Below, piece after piece: positions 1-11,967 of a stretch of DNA of 64,000 bases. The stretch comes from Branchiostoma belcheri. Taxonomy: Eukaryota; Chordata; Leptocardii; Amphioxiformes; Branchiostomatidae. Below the pieces are notes generated by a model. The model saw only the letters and a list, made by a program, of their open reading frames with translations. It was not told where the DNA came from and did not search any database. The position numbers were made by a program, and so were the translations under genes. The DNA is taken from contig NW_017803954.1 of assembly GCF_001625305.1 (NCBI RefSeq), positions 1,773,014 through 1,837,013 on the forward strand, written 5' to 3'. Every line of letters begins with the position of its first letter. Within the stretch, counting starts at the first letter, position 1.

Positions 1-197
1 CTCCCCGGCGGCCCTGCCCCTCGATGCCGCCGGTAGCCGAGTCCGTGCTGGTGGCCTGGAGGAGGTTCTGCAGCGCGTCGGTGTCCGCCCGGGCCAGGGC
101 CTGCAGCAGGTCGGCCACGAGTTTGGAGTAGAGCCGCTCCGGGATGGCCGTCTGGAGCATCTCCAGCTGGGACACGAACCCGTTCCACGCCTGGAGC
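1..197 (-). CDS. Distal exon of a secreted-protein gene (gene A), cut by the window edge
   Basis: GC-rich minus-strand exon, open in one frame to the window edge. The acceptor (polypyrimidine ..tctccag) puts the first exon base at 197, and the exon needs one base to complete a codon. That matches the phase-2 donor of the signal-peptide exon at 2785-2894, so I infer both belong to gene A. The roughly 65 residues begin LQAWNGF, continue as a leucine-rich amphipathic helix (ERLYSKLVADLLQAL), and reach GQGRRG at the edge, a possible prohormone-convertase site. Helical spacers of this kind precede the hormone in pro-somatostatin-like precursors, but the mature peptide would lie outside the window, so identity is open. 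It could instead be an exon of an unrelated larger gene. Confidence 0.55.
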
Positions 198-2784
198 CTG
201 GAGACGACAGAATATAGATTTTACTCTGGGCTTAGCCGCCAAAAAAAAACTATGAAATATTAAACTAAAATCATACTAGTATGCGCACGTAAAAGAACCC
301 AGTACACTTATCGAGAAAAAAATATAGCTACGTGTAACAAAGGTGCAGGCAAGAACTCGAGGTTCCTATCATGTCTGTCAACATGTGTTTTGCCCCAAGT
401 CACACTAGCGTTGGTGCTTCGTGTAAGGGGTGGCCTTAGAGTCAACAATATCACTTAAGGGTTCTTCTGATCCTGGACCGGTGGTGTGCCAAGAATTTGG
501 GACTGGGTGCAGAGATCCGGGTTAGCCGTGCATTAGTCACGAGCCGTTTTGTCATTGCTTTTGGTGAATTACTTTCAAATGTACGATCAAGTGATCTTGC
601 GATTTTAACGAATTTGCAAGATATATACAACGAGCGAAAACAATACCTTTTCTTCTCTCTGGCATTTGAACACATAGAATAATATAATGTACACGCGGAG
701 ATCTAGAAACGATTAATTTTCATACTTTCATGGCAGCAACAGTCGATTTCAAGATGCTGAAAGCCATTGGATTGTTACGTCACCACTTTGTGATATTGCA
801 ACATCCTTGAAATGTATTACGTCACTTGTTTTTGTAATGTGTTTATGTAACGTATCTAGGATCATCCTATTACACCACAGTGAGCAAATATCTTCTGTAC
901 TTAATTGCACCACATCATATGTTTTATCTCCGGAAAACAACTCTAATTTGCACACTACAACAAGTACGTTTTATAACAGAAATGTGAATACTTCTTCCGT
1001 GGAACTTCCTAGAAGCCTGGGAGTATTCACTCATATGTATTCACAAGTCCTTTATAAAAATCAAGCGACACATTAGATCTAGAATTGTACCGATTGTCGA
1101 GAGTTCTTTAGAGCGGTCAGACTAGTCCATGAGGTAGAAAATCGCCGCAGAACATGCTGTAACTAAGTAAGTGTTGCTAAACGAATATGAGAGAACTCTA
1201 ATGACGTCAAAGTTTTGTATTAATAACTATTGCGAAAAATGTCAAGAGCAGACTGGTTTGGGCGTCACCGGGCCATGACTTGTTTATTTTCCGGTGTTTG
1301 GTGTTGCTGCTCTTGAGGTGACGGATTATATTGGGTGGAGAGTTCTCAGTGATGCCTGGAGTGTTTCAACAAGCTGGTGACGACGGCAGGGGTAATGGCG
1401 CGGGAACTGCCCACGTGCAGCCGGCACCGTGGCCTTTATTTCCCTCCTCACGTGTGTGGTAGTCACCAAGGATGCGGTTTCCTGAAGTGGTCTAGACTTT
1501 TGTAAAAACTTGATCTGCCGTATGGATGGCAGACGTCATCAAAGTATCCGGGACACGTCACACATGATGTAACCGAGAAAGGAACGGTTTTACATCATCT
1601 AACGACTTTTGTAACGGGTTGTGTAAAAATATTAAAGAAAAAAACAGGCCAATCCATATTTACGGTAACGTTTTATTTTTACCTTCATTGGTTATGAGTT
1701 AGGCATCAGAGAGAATGCCAATAAAGCTCGCACATTTAAAACCGTTGAGCAAAGTGACGTGCCCGTTTTATCACGTGCACGTACCTGGCAGGACAAGAGG
1801 CGATCAGCCGGCTTTTTTCCGTCTATAGGGTTAGCCTTTCATCGTTTTCCTTGTAATCACTTTTATAGAGTCCTTTTTGTCTTTATTTTCCCAATTTTCT
1901 GACGAATGTATGGCGCTCATCTGTGCACACCGTACCGTTTTTTTATCGTCCCAGACATGGTCAGTCAAACGACAACTGGCCTCTGCTCAAGTTGCATGAC
2001 CGCATGCTAGTAGGTAAGCGTCGTACCGCGTATACAAACTCAGCGCTTTTGTAAAAGTCGCGTTGTTACAAGTTGTGTATTGATGTTCTTGTACCGTGAC
2101 GCACTCGGCAAACAAGAGCAAGCTTTTTTTGACTGGGGAACACGGTGGTCGTGTTCTTAGAAATGCGTCTATGAGGAAATTACGCACATGCTGAATTCAA
2201 AGAAAGACAAAAAAGAAAGCACTGTTCCGTTCTTTTTTTAAAACTGTGTCAGTCAGTTTTCCATACATGAATACGATTTGAAAAGGAACTCTTTGTATTC
2301 TTTCTAAATATAGACTTGCCGCTGGGCTCGCCACGACACGATTCCGACCGTCGTGCAGGAAGAGTCACGATTATGATTAACGGCGAGGTCACATTCATCA
2401 TAGACCGTTGTACGACTTATGATGCCGCGGAATTTTCAAGCAGGCTGTGACAGAACCAACCACTGACCGGGATCTAAGACAGAATTTTTCCCAGCAAGAC
2501 AACTGAATTTGGCACGACTGTCCGTAGAATGCCCTCAGTGGTCGCATGGCGCAATTGGCTAGATCTAATCTACCGTGATGATGAAGATACTAGTAATGTG
2601 TAGTCGTGTGCAGAAGAGCACCGCTTCCGTAATTGTGCTTCCCATTATGATGCGCGCTAGATGAGGATAGACTTATTTACACAGGATTCACTTACTTTTG
2701 CGAAAGGAGTAGGTCTAAGCTAAGGTCCCAATGACTTTTATATCGACTTTCTGATGACAAGAAAAGACTGGAAGTGTGTCTTAC
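198..2784. other. Intron/intergenic stretch, no convincing gene
   Basis: Inferred intron of gene A. Short open frames here (for example 451-675, 749-955 and 1987-2187) lack splice or codon support. About 2405-2545 is related to the dispersed element seen at 22905-23092 (shared runs such as GTCCGTAGAATGCCCTCAGT and the GACAGAAC...GACC core). Confidence 0.5.
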
Positions 2785-2894
2785 CTGGACATCGCGGCGC
2801 CGACGTCCCCAGTGTTCACAGGTTTAGTAAGTACAACATTGGCGAGGCTGGCAAGGACAGCTACACTCAGCACACAACTCGTCATGGTCTTCAT
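2785..2894 (-). CDS. Signal-peptide exon of gene A (small secreted protein)
   Basis: Start ATG at 2894-2892. The exon itself begins at 2913 after a strong acceptor (tgtttttcag). It encodes 36 residues plus two bases: MKTMTSCVLSVAVLASLANV is a typical hydrophobic secretion signal, followed by VLTKPVNTGDVGAAMS, and it ends at a GTAAGA donor in phase 2. A non-coding exon with a GTAAGT donor and a TATA box lie just upstream (3178-3258). The next in-phase exon I can support is at 1-197, giving an intron of about 2.6 kb. The layout (TATA, untranslated exon, signal exon, distal exon) is the same as in genes B and C on the same strand. Function unknown; a peptide hormone precursor is plausible. Confidence 0.6.
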
Positions 2895-3177
2895 TTTCTC
2901 CTCTTTTCGTTTGCTGAAAAACAGAGACATAAAATATTGGTGATGGCAGGTCCTAACGTTTTGGTGGATCAGCGCGGAGCAAAATACCACATGTACATGT
3001 ACGGTACTACCGTCCTTAAATCATACAAAAATGAAAAGAAATCAAAATTACATGTATATAGAGATATGAAAGAATTTTTTTCGCATGGTTTAACACAGGT
3101 TTAATACTCCAACTTATCTTAACACATTCTAGAAGTAATTTACTAGTAGTGACACTTTTCACAGACGGGATACTTAC

Positions 3178-3225
3178 CAGCAAGGTACGTTGTCTCCGAC
3201 GTTCTGTTGCTCTCGGAACTCAGAT
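3178..3225 (-). other. Probable 5' untranslated exon of gene A
   Basis: Lies about 25-30 bases downstream of a TATA box on the minus strand and ends at a good donor (ttgctg|gtaagta, exon end 3178). No ATG. The upstream end is estimated from the TATA position, not seen. Confidence 0.45.
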
Positions 3226-3250
3226 CTGAACTTGTCCGACGTGCGGCCGT

Positions 3251-3258
3251 TATTTATA
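3251..3258 (-). promoter_or_regulatory. TATA box of gene A
   Basis: Minus strand reads CCTATAAATAACGG. It is correctly spaced from the untranslated exon that ends at 3178 and precedes the signal-peptide exon. Confidence 0.5.
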
Positions 3259-3259
3259 G

Positions 3260-6200
3260 GCAGGTTGTGTTGACAAAACTGATAACTGTTGCTATACAAT
3301 ATCAACTCACAATCGTGTGTGGCTAAAAGCGGCTCCAATGAATTTACCGGAAATATCTGAATGGGGCGGAGCCTTGTTTAATCTCTCCGTAATCCATCAT
3401 CAAACTAGCCAGCCCGTCGTCATGGCAACCGTAACGTCAACGGAAGAAAACACCGGGCCACGTCAAAGACGACAATCGATATAACTTGGCGCACAATGAG
3501 TCAAGAAATAACACTGGGTCTGGTTGCGTCATGTGGTGCTAAAAGTTTGGCTAATCTGTGTGAGGTGTGTTTTTGACTGATATTGTCAGTCACGAGGGAT
3601 GTATCCTTGGACTTACCATCAACACAAACTCAACAATACCTGTTTGTGTGGACCGAGGAGAGCACGCTTTCTTACCTGCCGAGCCCGTAGTTTTTCACGT
3701 GTAGGAACTTATCTTGATCACCCCTTCCCCCGGGAGGTACCAAAGATAACGGCCGGACATCGAGACTTATCATATATAGTATATATATAGGGTGGAATCA
3801 ACTAACAGTACAAGTAAGCAATGAAATTACATCTGTGGTAACTCTTAACATAACACTTTGTCACCTGTCGATCTGCTGTTGCTGAATTAAAAAATGATTG
3901 ATAACAAAAACGCTTCCTCGGCCTCCAATTTTACGTCATATTGCCACGTGGTTCTTTTTACCTTTAGTTGTATCATCACGTTTACGTCACGTAATTACGT
4001 CACAACATTCTCCGAATTCTTGGACAAACTTACCATTTTAAATTTACAATATACTGTGTCTCGGTGGGAGGTTGTTATATTCCCACCACCATTTCACTAG
4101 AAAAACATTTTTGCATTATCGCATTATGATTACATATAACCAGGACATCTGTTGGAGAGGTGACGCTAGCCGGAACACGTGACGTGTATTACCATGTCAG
4201 AGCGTGCTGATCAGTGCGCGGTGTGAGAACACTGAAAACTGTCAAACCACGGCAAATATCGGACGGAATAACACAAAGTATGACAACACTTCGACTTCTC
4301 AGCAAGCTTTACGAGTTAGGCCTTTGGGGGAATAATGTGTCCTTTTTCTGATGCCATATCAGTTTTCGACACTTGGTTAATTTCTTGTGCGGCCGCATTC
4401 GTGGATTTTGAGAGGCTGGGTACGCAGGAAAATATATAAGATATAAGATCTGGATATTCAGAAGTTAGTACCATAACGTATATGTACAACTGATGTGTAT
4501 ACATAGATTCAGATAAAGCCAATACGTGTTTATGTGGGCGATAGCTAGAGGTCACTGCAAACAATACCCAACACCACTCTGTATTTCTGCCAACAGATTT
4601 GACAGGTGTCGTGCATTTGTCTGGAAAGTTTCAATACAAATATCATGTCAACATTAAGGTCTGATGACTTCCTGTTTTGAAAGCAGGACATGACAGAAGT
4701 GTCCGAGAAATAACCACCGTCAGCAAGGAAAACAGGACGGAAAAAAACAAAGAAAAATGTTGTTACAAGAACTCTTTTCTGAGTCATCATGGTCCATCCG
4801 GTACGTTAATCCAGAATGCGTCGGCGTTGTTGGAAGGATTCTAAGAACGTTTTGTCGACTTTGTAGTTTTGGGTTCCCTTGTATGGTACATGTATTATAT
4901 GGCAATACACTCGTGTTCCATCTGTTATAGATACCAGCTATTTTTGCAGAAAATTACTTTCCTACTAGTCCTTTAATGCTTCCGTGATCTTCAGTACAAT
5001 ATCGAAAACTTGAACGAGCTAGCACCAGAACAAAACATCTTAACTTGCGCATGTACGAGCATGATGGGATGTTTTGCAAATGGGCACACATGCCGGTGTT
5101 TTATGTATCCTGTATTTATGGCTTCACCACACCACGAAGAGGTGTGGTGAAACCATATTGCTTTTTCTGATGTTTCTCCTCCTTCTTCTTCTTCTTCTTC
5201 TCCTCCTGCCATATCTTTAAATGGATTCAGCTTCTTCATTTTGGGGCCTAAGGATCTGAAATTTGGTATGGAGGTACAGTGGGCAAATACCCTTAGGCGT
5301 TTTTTAAATTTTTGTGATACAGGCTTTTAGAATGGTTTTATTTGAGTTTTTTGGCTGTATTATAGCAAATGTATTACTGTGTCAGTGGGCAGTGTTAACC
5401 ACATTTGGCATGAGTCATCACAATGGAATGCAGGGCATCAACCAATAGGCATGCAGCTTTCCTCTCTTCTTCTTGCTGATTGGCTGTTGGGATTTAACTT
5501 GATTAACACCTGCACAGACCATTTCCACCTGCACAGAGCATTTCTTGCTGATTGGCTGTTGGGATTTAACTTGATTAACACCTGCACAGACCATTTCCAT
5601 ACTGACAGTATGTCTGTATTCAAGTGTTTTGGTAGGTATTTCAAGCTTTCCTGCTCCAGCATTGGAATGCGGGGCATGAACGTTTTTTTTTTTGAAAATC
5701 AACAGTTTGCATTATGCAATTAAAAATCCTAACCAATAATGTAGGGAATAGCTAGCCAACTGTTGTAGTCTTAGTTGTATGTTACTTCATATTATAGTTA
5801 TATCAATGTAAAGCATTGTTTTCCCTTGTGTTTCTCATTCTTTCCCTGCCATGTCGTAAAATGTGGTGAAGCCATCGCTGTATTTGCTCCAAAGCAAATA
5901 TTGGCCTTTCTAGTTTGCCCTGTTTTCTCCCCCCCCCCCCTCTCGCGTTATCCAAGAAGGTACATGACTCACCCACACCTGACGGACACCTGCCCCTCCC
6001 CCTGCCCCCCGCCGTGCCGCTGAAGGACACTCGGCAGTTGTTGTTTGGCCACTTGAGTCAGTTCGTGAAGTGTTGACCAGACGCAGATGTTTTCAACTTA
6101 ACGTTTCCGCGGCATCCTTTGCGACAGGACACCGGTACATGTAGCAGCTAGCCTCTTTAGGCTCTACGCCTGGGGTATACATATCACTTTTATTTGTACT

Positions 6201-7739
6201 CGTGTTCTTGTGCTGCCCGGTTATAGATCATACTATAGGGGGCTATGTAGCTGCCTGATTAATCGGACAGTGTATTGAAAACTATTGACAGTGACTTGTG
6301 GACATAACGTCTCGATGTAAAACGTTTTTCGTACACGTAACTGTTACATACCATGGAACTGCTTCAGATTCACACACCGACGTAGCAGTTTGACCATGGG
6401 ATACTGGGCAATAGGGAGATCATCGGGTTAAAATCTAACGGAGCGAAATCGTGTACAATGTATTACCCTTGCTTTGAATGTCCACACTTTGGATCAAGGG
6501 TGTAAAATCTGTATGTAGCTAGTTAATATAAGAAAACGTATAATGATATTAAGAGTGAAAAAATAAGACACTGTACGAATTTACATTAAAATATAAACAT
6601 ATTAGGCCTGCCATTAACTACCTAGAATGTCAAGGTCTTCCGTTGAAGGACGTGATGCAATATCCTCACTTTGTTACGAGATGGGGCGGGGGAACAACCG
6701 TGTTTTGTGCCAACTCTAGACGGTAAATGTATCCGTGGGCTGCGCTGTTTGTTATCGGTAGTGAAGGGTTTAAAATATTGTTTTTCTCGTGAGTAGAAAG
6801 TGTAAAACGGCCCGGCCTTCATTTGGATAACGGGCCCTTGTCTGGCACGCGTGCGTGTTGTTTCACTGGCGGCCTTCGGTCCTACACTTGACTCACAACC
6901 CTTTGTCGTTACTAGTCGGCTGTCAGGTAGAATCAGATGGATTAGCGTCTGTCTGGTGCTTTAGCTGACGTTTTGATTTATCACTGCATCAGACACTTTC
7001 AACACGATAAGCTGCTTAGTCAGATCTCCGCGTATTTGCATTATTAGCCAGAAACTTAACAAAAAAGCAAGTGTCACAAGCGACCCATAGACCTCCCCTT
7101 TCTCTTTGCAGATGTCAGATCTTCAAGGTCTGTACTGGTCACCTGTCGATCTATGAGGCAGCTTTAGTATGTGAGGAGGTTTAGGCAAACCTGTTTGGCT
7201 AGTCTAAAATAACACATGCTGGTAAACTGTTTCTTGATAGACAAGCACGTGCTCTAATACGAACAAACCATGTGTAAGTAGGATGATACAAATAAGGGTG
7301 ACGTTACGGCAGTTCAATGCCACGCCGTCTGTGCTCTTTCATTCTCTCTCATGCTGTCAATACCAACCATTGCTGTTCAAAGTTAAGTGGCTATTTTCTC
7401 GGAAATGTAAAAATATTGGAGACGAATTGAAACAGGCAAGGAGGTCGTCTTGCAATTACATAAGTCTCATAATTCTCAACATCCAGTATAATTGCTGACG
7501 TAAAATATAGATATAGAAATCACGAAGACCCCCATGCTTCCTTTTTTCTGGAAACTTTATTTTTTAAATAGCCAGTATATTTGGCCAACATTTTATATCC
7601 TATGAACGCCATATTAGAGCAATGTGTGCTCCAGGCACGTAGCTTTACTCAGTTAGATAAAATCCCCTGCGGTTCATGTCTGATACCGATGATAATCATG
7701 AGGTATAGGAAGGGGTGGTTTGACTAACACACGTAAGTG
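3260..7739. other. Intergenic region between genes A and B
   Basis: No exon with supporting splice sites was found. It holds a short tandem duplication (5472-5599), a trinucleotide-like CTT/CTC run near 5177-5210 and a C-run near 5930. Open frames here are short and overlap each other on both strands. Confidence 0.5.
5472..5599. repeat. Tandem duplication, period 72 bp
   Basis: A 56-bp segment beginning CTTGCTGATTGGCTGTTGGG occurs at 5472 and again, identical, at 5544. The 16-bp spacer repeats part of the unit (ACCTGCACAGA). Confidence 0.85.
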
Positions 7740-9512
7740 TTAGGAGACATTTCTTTTTCCGTGGAGGCTGAACATATTCGGAGAAATATCGTCCATGTTC
7801 GTGTCCGCCACCCAGGCGCCTCCGGACCTCTTCGAGCCGATTCGGAACCACTCGTGCAGCAGCCCGAAGCCTGCCGAAGACCCTTCGCTGGTCTGGACGA
7901 CCCCGGCCGGCTTCCAGGGGCGCCACCGACTTTCGTGTATCCAGGACCGCAGTGGAGTCGTGCCGGGCTTCCTGTGACCGTAGGGGCCTGGTGTCTGCTG
8001 TAGACCTGTTGGACAAGGAAGCAAAACTGTACATGAAGCGGTAGGTACAAATACCTCATGCGCAGCTACAAGTTATAGGTGACTCCTCATAGCTGTATAT
8101 CAAGCTCGGTAGGTTGTGGAATGTTGAGCACCTGTGGAATGTTGTGATTGCATCACAAATTTTCCGCCGGACATGTCTGACCAATGGGAGGTGGTATTCA
8201 CCCTACAATCTCTAATCACTTTAAACCACCAGCATCTCTGACCAATGGGAGGTGGTATGCAGAACAGTACTCCACCCTTGAGTCTCCGGGCACTCGACAT
8301 GTCCACATACCAGTCAATCCGTCAATTTTATGTATATACATGTATATACCCCTTGCAAAAGAAGGAGCGGGAGTTGCTACAACCCTACAGTGCGACAATT
8401 CCTGTCAAAACTTAAAGAGGCAAACAATGAAAATATTTGACAGGCATGCAGCCACTCTCTCATTGGTCAATTGCAAACTACTAATTGCCATGCTATCGTA
8501 TGAGAGTGGGCACATGTAAGTGACCACATGTACGTAGGTAAAGCTTATATCAGCACACTGTCGACATTGCGAGAAAAATGCTCACATGATGATGCAGGGA
8601 AATTCTTCTTACCTTACATTTGAAATGTGCTACAACTGTTAGCTTACAGTGACACTAAAAAAACACACTACAAGTGATCATAAGTACACGTATATCGTGT
8701 GTCACAGGAAAGTCTTTTTCCTCAAGGATTGTCGGGTAATCGTCCACGAGGGTTGAGAACACTATCAGCTCTAAACAATGATTTAACACTGAACCTTGAC
8801 ATTTGAAAATGTACTCAAGACAAGTTGAGGAAACAGCATAAAACCATCGGCACAGCCAACGATAGAATGTGCAGCTTACGGCGGCTTGGACCGTTATAGA
8901 CGCTAACAAATGCGCACTCCTGTGGCGACCAAACCTTTTTACAAGACATCATAGGTACTGTGTGAAACAACAAACGATCTGCAGTGCAGTGTACACGACT
9001 ATCATTTTCTTCTCAAAACAACACAAGATTGGGATGCATGGGAGGGTCGATAAAAGATCGAAAAGTATCGTTTTACACAAGATACGAGACCACAGCACTG
9101 TGTGGTGGGAATGTACTAGTAGATGGTGCTGTCAGTTAGATGCCTTGCTGCACAGCACGTCCAAAAAATCAATGTGCCAGGCTGAATGATAGCCAAACTC
9201 AAACATGACAAATATGTGCGGTTTTTTGTACAACATCTACAACTAATTTAGATATATACACGTACAACTAACTCTTGCATATACATTTATGTACTTAGAA
9301 TGTGTGTTACAAAAACGTACCATACACGAGTCGTAAAAGCCTGTGTAATGTTGACAGTCTGACCTTCGTGCTCCGGACAGGAGACAGAGGACATGAGGGA
9401 ATAGCTCACCTGGAAAACCAGGAAGTCTGTCGGCAAACCGTGACTCGGAGGCCACGGCCACAAGTATGACGAGTAGAACCGCCATGGTCTTCCCCCGGAT
9501 GTTCGCCGACAT
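7740..9512 (-). CDS. Neuropeptide-type precursor, gene B
   Basis: Two coding exons join in phase: 9410-9512 (ATG at 9512, donor CCAG|GTGAGC, phase 1) and 7740-8005 (acceptor CCAACAG, stop TAA at 7742-7740), giving 122 residues. Residues 1-24 (MSANIRGKTMAVLLVILVAV...) form a secretion signal; an in-frame second Met sits at the start of the hydrophobic core. The body has a basic/tryptophan-rich stretch (SRWRPWKPAG). A KR site (GSKR) near residue 94 is followed by a ~22-residue peptide that starts SGGAWV and ends DISPNMFSLHGKR, then NVS and stop. KR on one side and GKR on the other is the classic pattern for excision by prohormone convertases and C-terminal amidation. The tail aligns with gene C (PN-aromatic-S-x-x-G-R). 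A kisspeptin-like identity is inference; it could be another amidated peptide family. Confidence 0.72.
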
Positions 9513-9571
9513 GTTGTTTGGGCTGGAGCCTGTGGTGTTGGGACGTCACACGAGCCGCCGGTCTCCCTATA

Positions 9572-9572
9572 T
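9572..9572 (-). other. Start of the second exon of gene B (5' UTR part)
   Basis: Acceptor CGTGTCTGTGCAG on the minus strand puts the exon start at 9572. About 60 bases of leader precede the ATG at 9512. Confidence 0.4.
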
Positions 9573-10236
9573 CTGCACAGACACGCCGTCAATCTCACTA
9601 ACTACCGGAGATAACACCGGGGTTATCCACTGACAAGATCAAAAAGTTCGCTTCCAGCTAATCTTAGCCCATCGTTAAGAACAACCTCACGTCAATTGGG
9701 TACTTTGCGGCAACGACTGCTTCCTGTTCCACAAATTTCCGCTCTATTTTCCCCAGTTAAGTCATCGGTAATGGTAGATTTATTAGTTTCCACCTTACGT
9801 GCTGACCTGATATCAGCAATATCTGACTGTTGGATTCGCTAAATATGTTATTTTAGACGTGCTGTAGACAGAACGTTACTTGTACAGATTGTCGTATCTT
9901 CATCTTTACGACATGGTGCGCGATAATCTGTAATCTTTATGACTCTTTCCATCCAACCATTCTTTAAAAACTCCCTTCCGCTCGACAATGAACTCTTAAG
10001 CTCGTGCGCACAGAAAATGGGCGTGAAGGGAGAATTTCCAGTCTATGTATAGATGTTACAACGTTTAGTGTAGATGGCTCTTCCTTAGTCCTCGGTGCAC
10101 CCATCAACGTAACGCTTTACTGCATATACGTTTGTTTGGAGAAAAGAGCGGAAAAATCGTTCCCGATCCTTTCAACTTACGTCTGAGAAGTTTTCAATGA
10201 TACCCAAAGGCTTGCTAATGATAGCAATGAACTTAC

Positions 10237-10295
10237 CGATACCAGCGTAAGCTTCTGTCACCCCCGAACTCTTTGTTGTGCTTGTCTGGACGTCA
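10237..10295 (-). other. Probable 5' untranslated exon of gene B with weak TATA upstream
   Basis: Minus strand carries an AT-rich TATA-like element (ATATTATATCC near 10316-10326), then a leader ending at GTATCG|GTAAGTTC (exon end 10237). The spacing and architecture mirror genes A and C. The transcription start is estimated. Confidence 0.4.
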
Positions 10296-10330
10296 AGCTC
10301 CGAGCTTTCTCTGTGGATATAATATCCCCA

Positions 10331-11967
10331 CTTGTCTCAGTTCTGCTATAAGCTTTGATCGCAGCATTTTCGGCGTACAGAAGCATTTTAAGGTTCTCAA
10401 ACCAACAGTTCTGTGACGTGCGAACCTTAAGTACGGCACGCAGAGTCCGTAGATCTTGAGATAGGTAACGCTTTAAGCTGGGAATCCTTCAGTTAAGCAG
10501 ACAGCTTTTCACGCACGGGTGTCGAGTATCAAACTACATGTTCTCACTGTAGTTGATCGCGTGTAAATGAAGGAAACCCAGTAGTCTTTGACAGTTGTTT
10601 TCCAATACAGGTGCATATTGCATTCTTTGCATTACTGTGTATTTCGTTAGAATGGGTTACTATCAGCTCCATTGTCAGACAACTTCTGCCACACATAAAA
10701 CTTGCCACCGATATCTACATTATTTATCTGTATCCAGTACTTGTCAAAATTGCTATGTTTTTTGTTGTAACGCTCTCATCATCTAATATATGTTATCTTT
10801 AATATTTGTAGTAATGCATGTTCAAGAAATCATCGTTGTAAGATCTCGTTATTGTAGGATCTGGTACTCTCCTCTCCTCTCCTCTCCTCTCCTCTCCTCT
10901 CCTCTCCTCTTCTATCCTCTGAGCCATCAAAAAGTTTCCATTCTGTAGAGACCGATATAATCAGAGTGGTAATCAGCTACAGTAGTGTGATAATGCCCAG
11001 GTGTACGTGTTTTCCTGTAGATTACAACAGACTGAAATTGCCGGTAATACAAGAGTGATGAGGGTGACGTCAACGACCAGGATATAATTGTTCTGCGCAC
11101 AATCACTGTTACAGACCGGACACGGGGTGATTTGGAAGGTTGTTTTGCAGAGTGACTCATGTCACAGTCAGCTATCATGACTTGTATGTAAAAGTGCACG
11201 TGATTTAGCGATATGTCAGGTTAACAGATAAAGGTTGAGATGTTACACGTCGTCTATGAGAAATATTTATTTCTCTATCAGGATCGCAGGCGGCAAGCAG
11301 CGCGGATAAATAACCATTAGGTGTTGCTGGTTAGTGCGTGGTTGATGGGCAATCAACTTCTTGTTAGAACCAAAGACGTAGCTATAAAATGCGCCAGTTA
11401 CACAACTTCACGGCTGTTACAAAACTTCAGGACTTCGAATGACGTTTCCTGCCCTGATGTAAGCTTCTCCGATATATCCGAGTCGGTGTTGCTACTTATG
11501 ATCAGGAGCTTTCTTCTTCTGAGACCAACCGAGCATGGGCCACAAAGAAATCACATGCGTTTTTCCACCAAATGTTTAATAGTCAAACTGGTGATGACGT
11601 GGCTACACCATTTGAAATGTTTGAAACGACTAATATTGAAATGTAAAAATAATAAACGAATAGATTTTTTTAAATGAGCTGAACCCATACGTCCATAAGT
11701 GAGATAACGGAACGGCTTCGATTTTGAAATCTGCGGGAAACATACTTGCCGAGCATCTATGTTAAGTGTTTGAAGTGGGTGTTCCTACACAACCACAACG
11801 GGTCTACTGTGCAGTGGTCATGGGGGCAACGACCTTGTGGGGCGCGCTCTTGTTACATTGTCTACCCTGTGTTACACCCATTGTCTACCCTTATCTTCTG
11901 CAGCCAGGGCTCCAATCAGTGGGGCGGGCCGCTAGGAGCGTGATTTAGCCACAATGTCTATGGTCTA
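10331..11967. other. Intergenic region upstream of gene B
   Basis: No gene is supported. Contains a CTCTC microsatellite at 10867-10919. Open frames up to 118 codons (11321-11677, plus) show no splice sites or recognisable motifs. Confidence 0.5.
10867..10919. repeat. (CTCTC)n microsatellite
   Basis: About ten uninterrupted pentamer copies of CTCTC, decaying at the right end. Confidence 0.95.

Noticed and set aside
1340-1480. Alternative third exon for gene A on the minus strand
   Set aside because: An in-phase reading exists but the acceptor lacks a polypyrimidine tract and the product shows no recognisable feature. 1-197 is a better partner.
7724-8059. Two other minus-strand frames over gene B exon 3
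   Set aside because: GC-rich shadow frames. Only the frame ending at 7740 fits the phase-1 donor at 9410 and yields KR and GKR sites.
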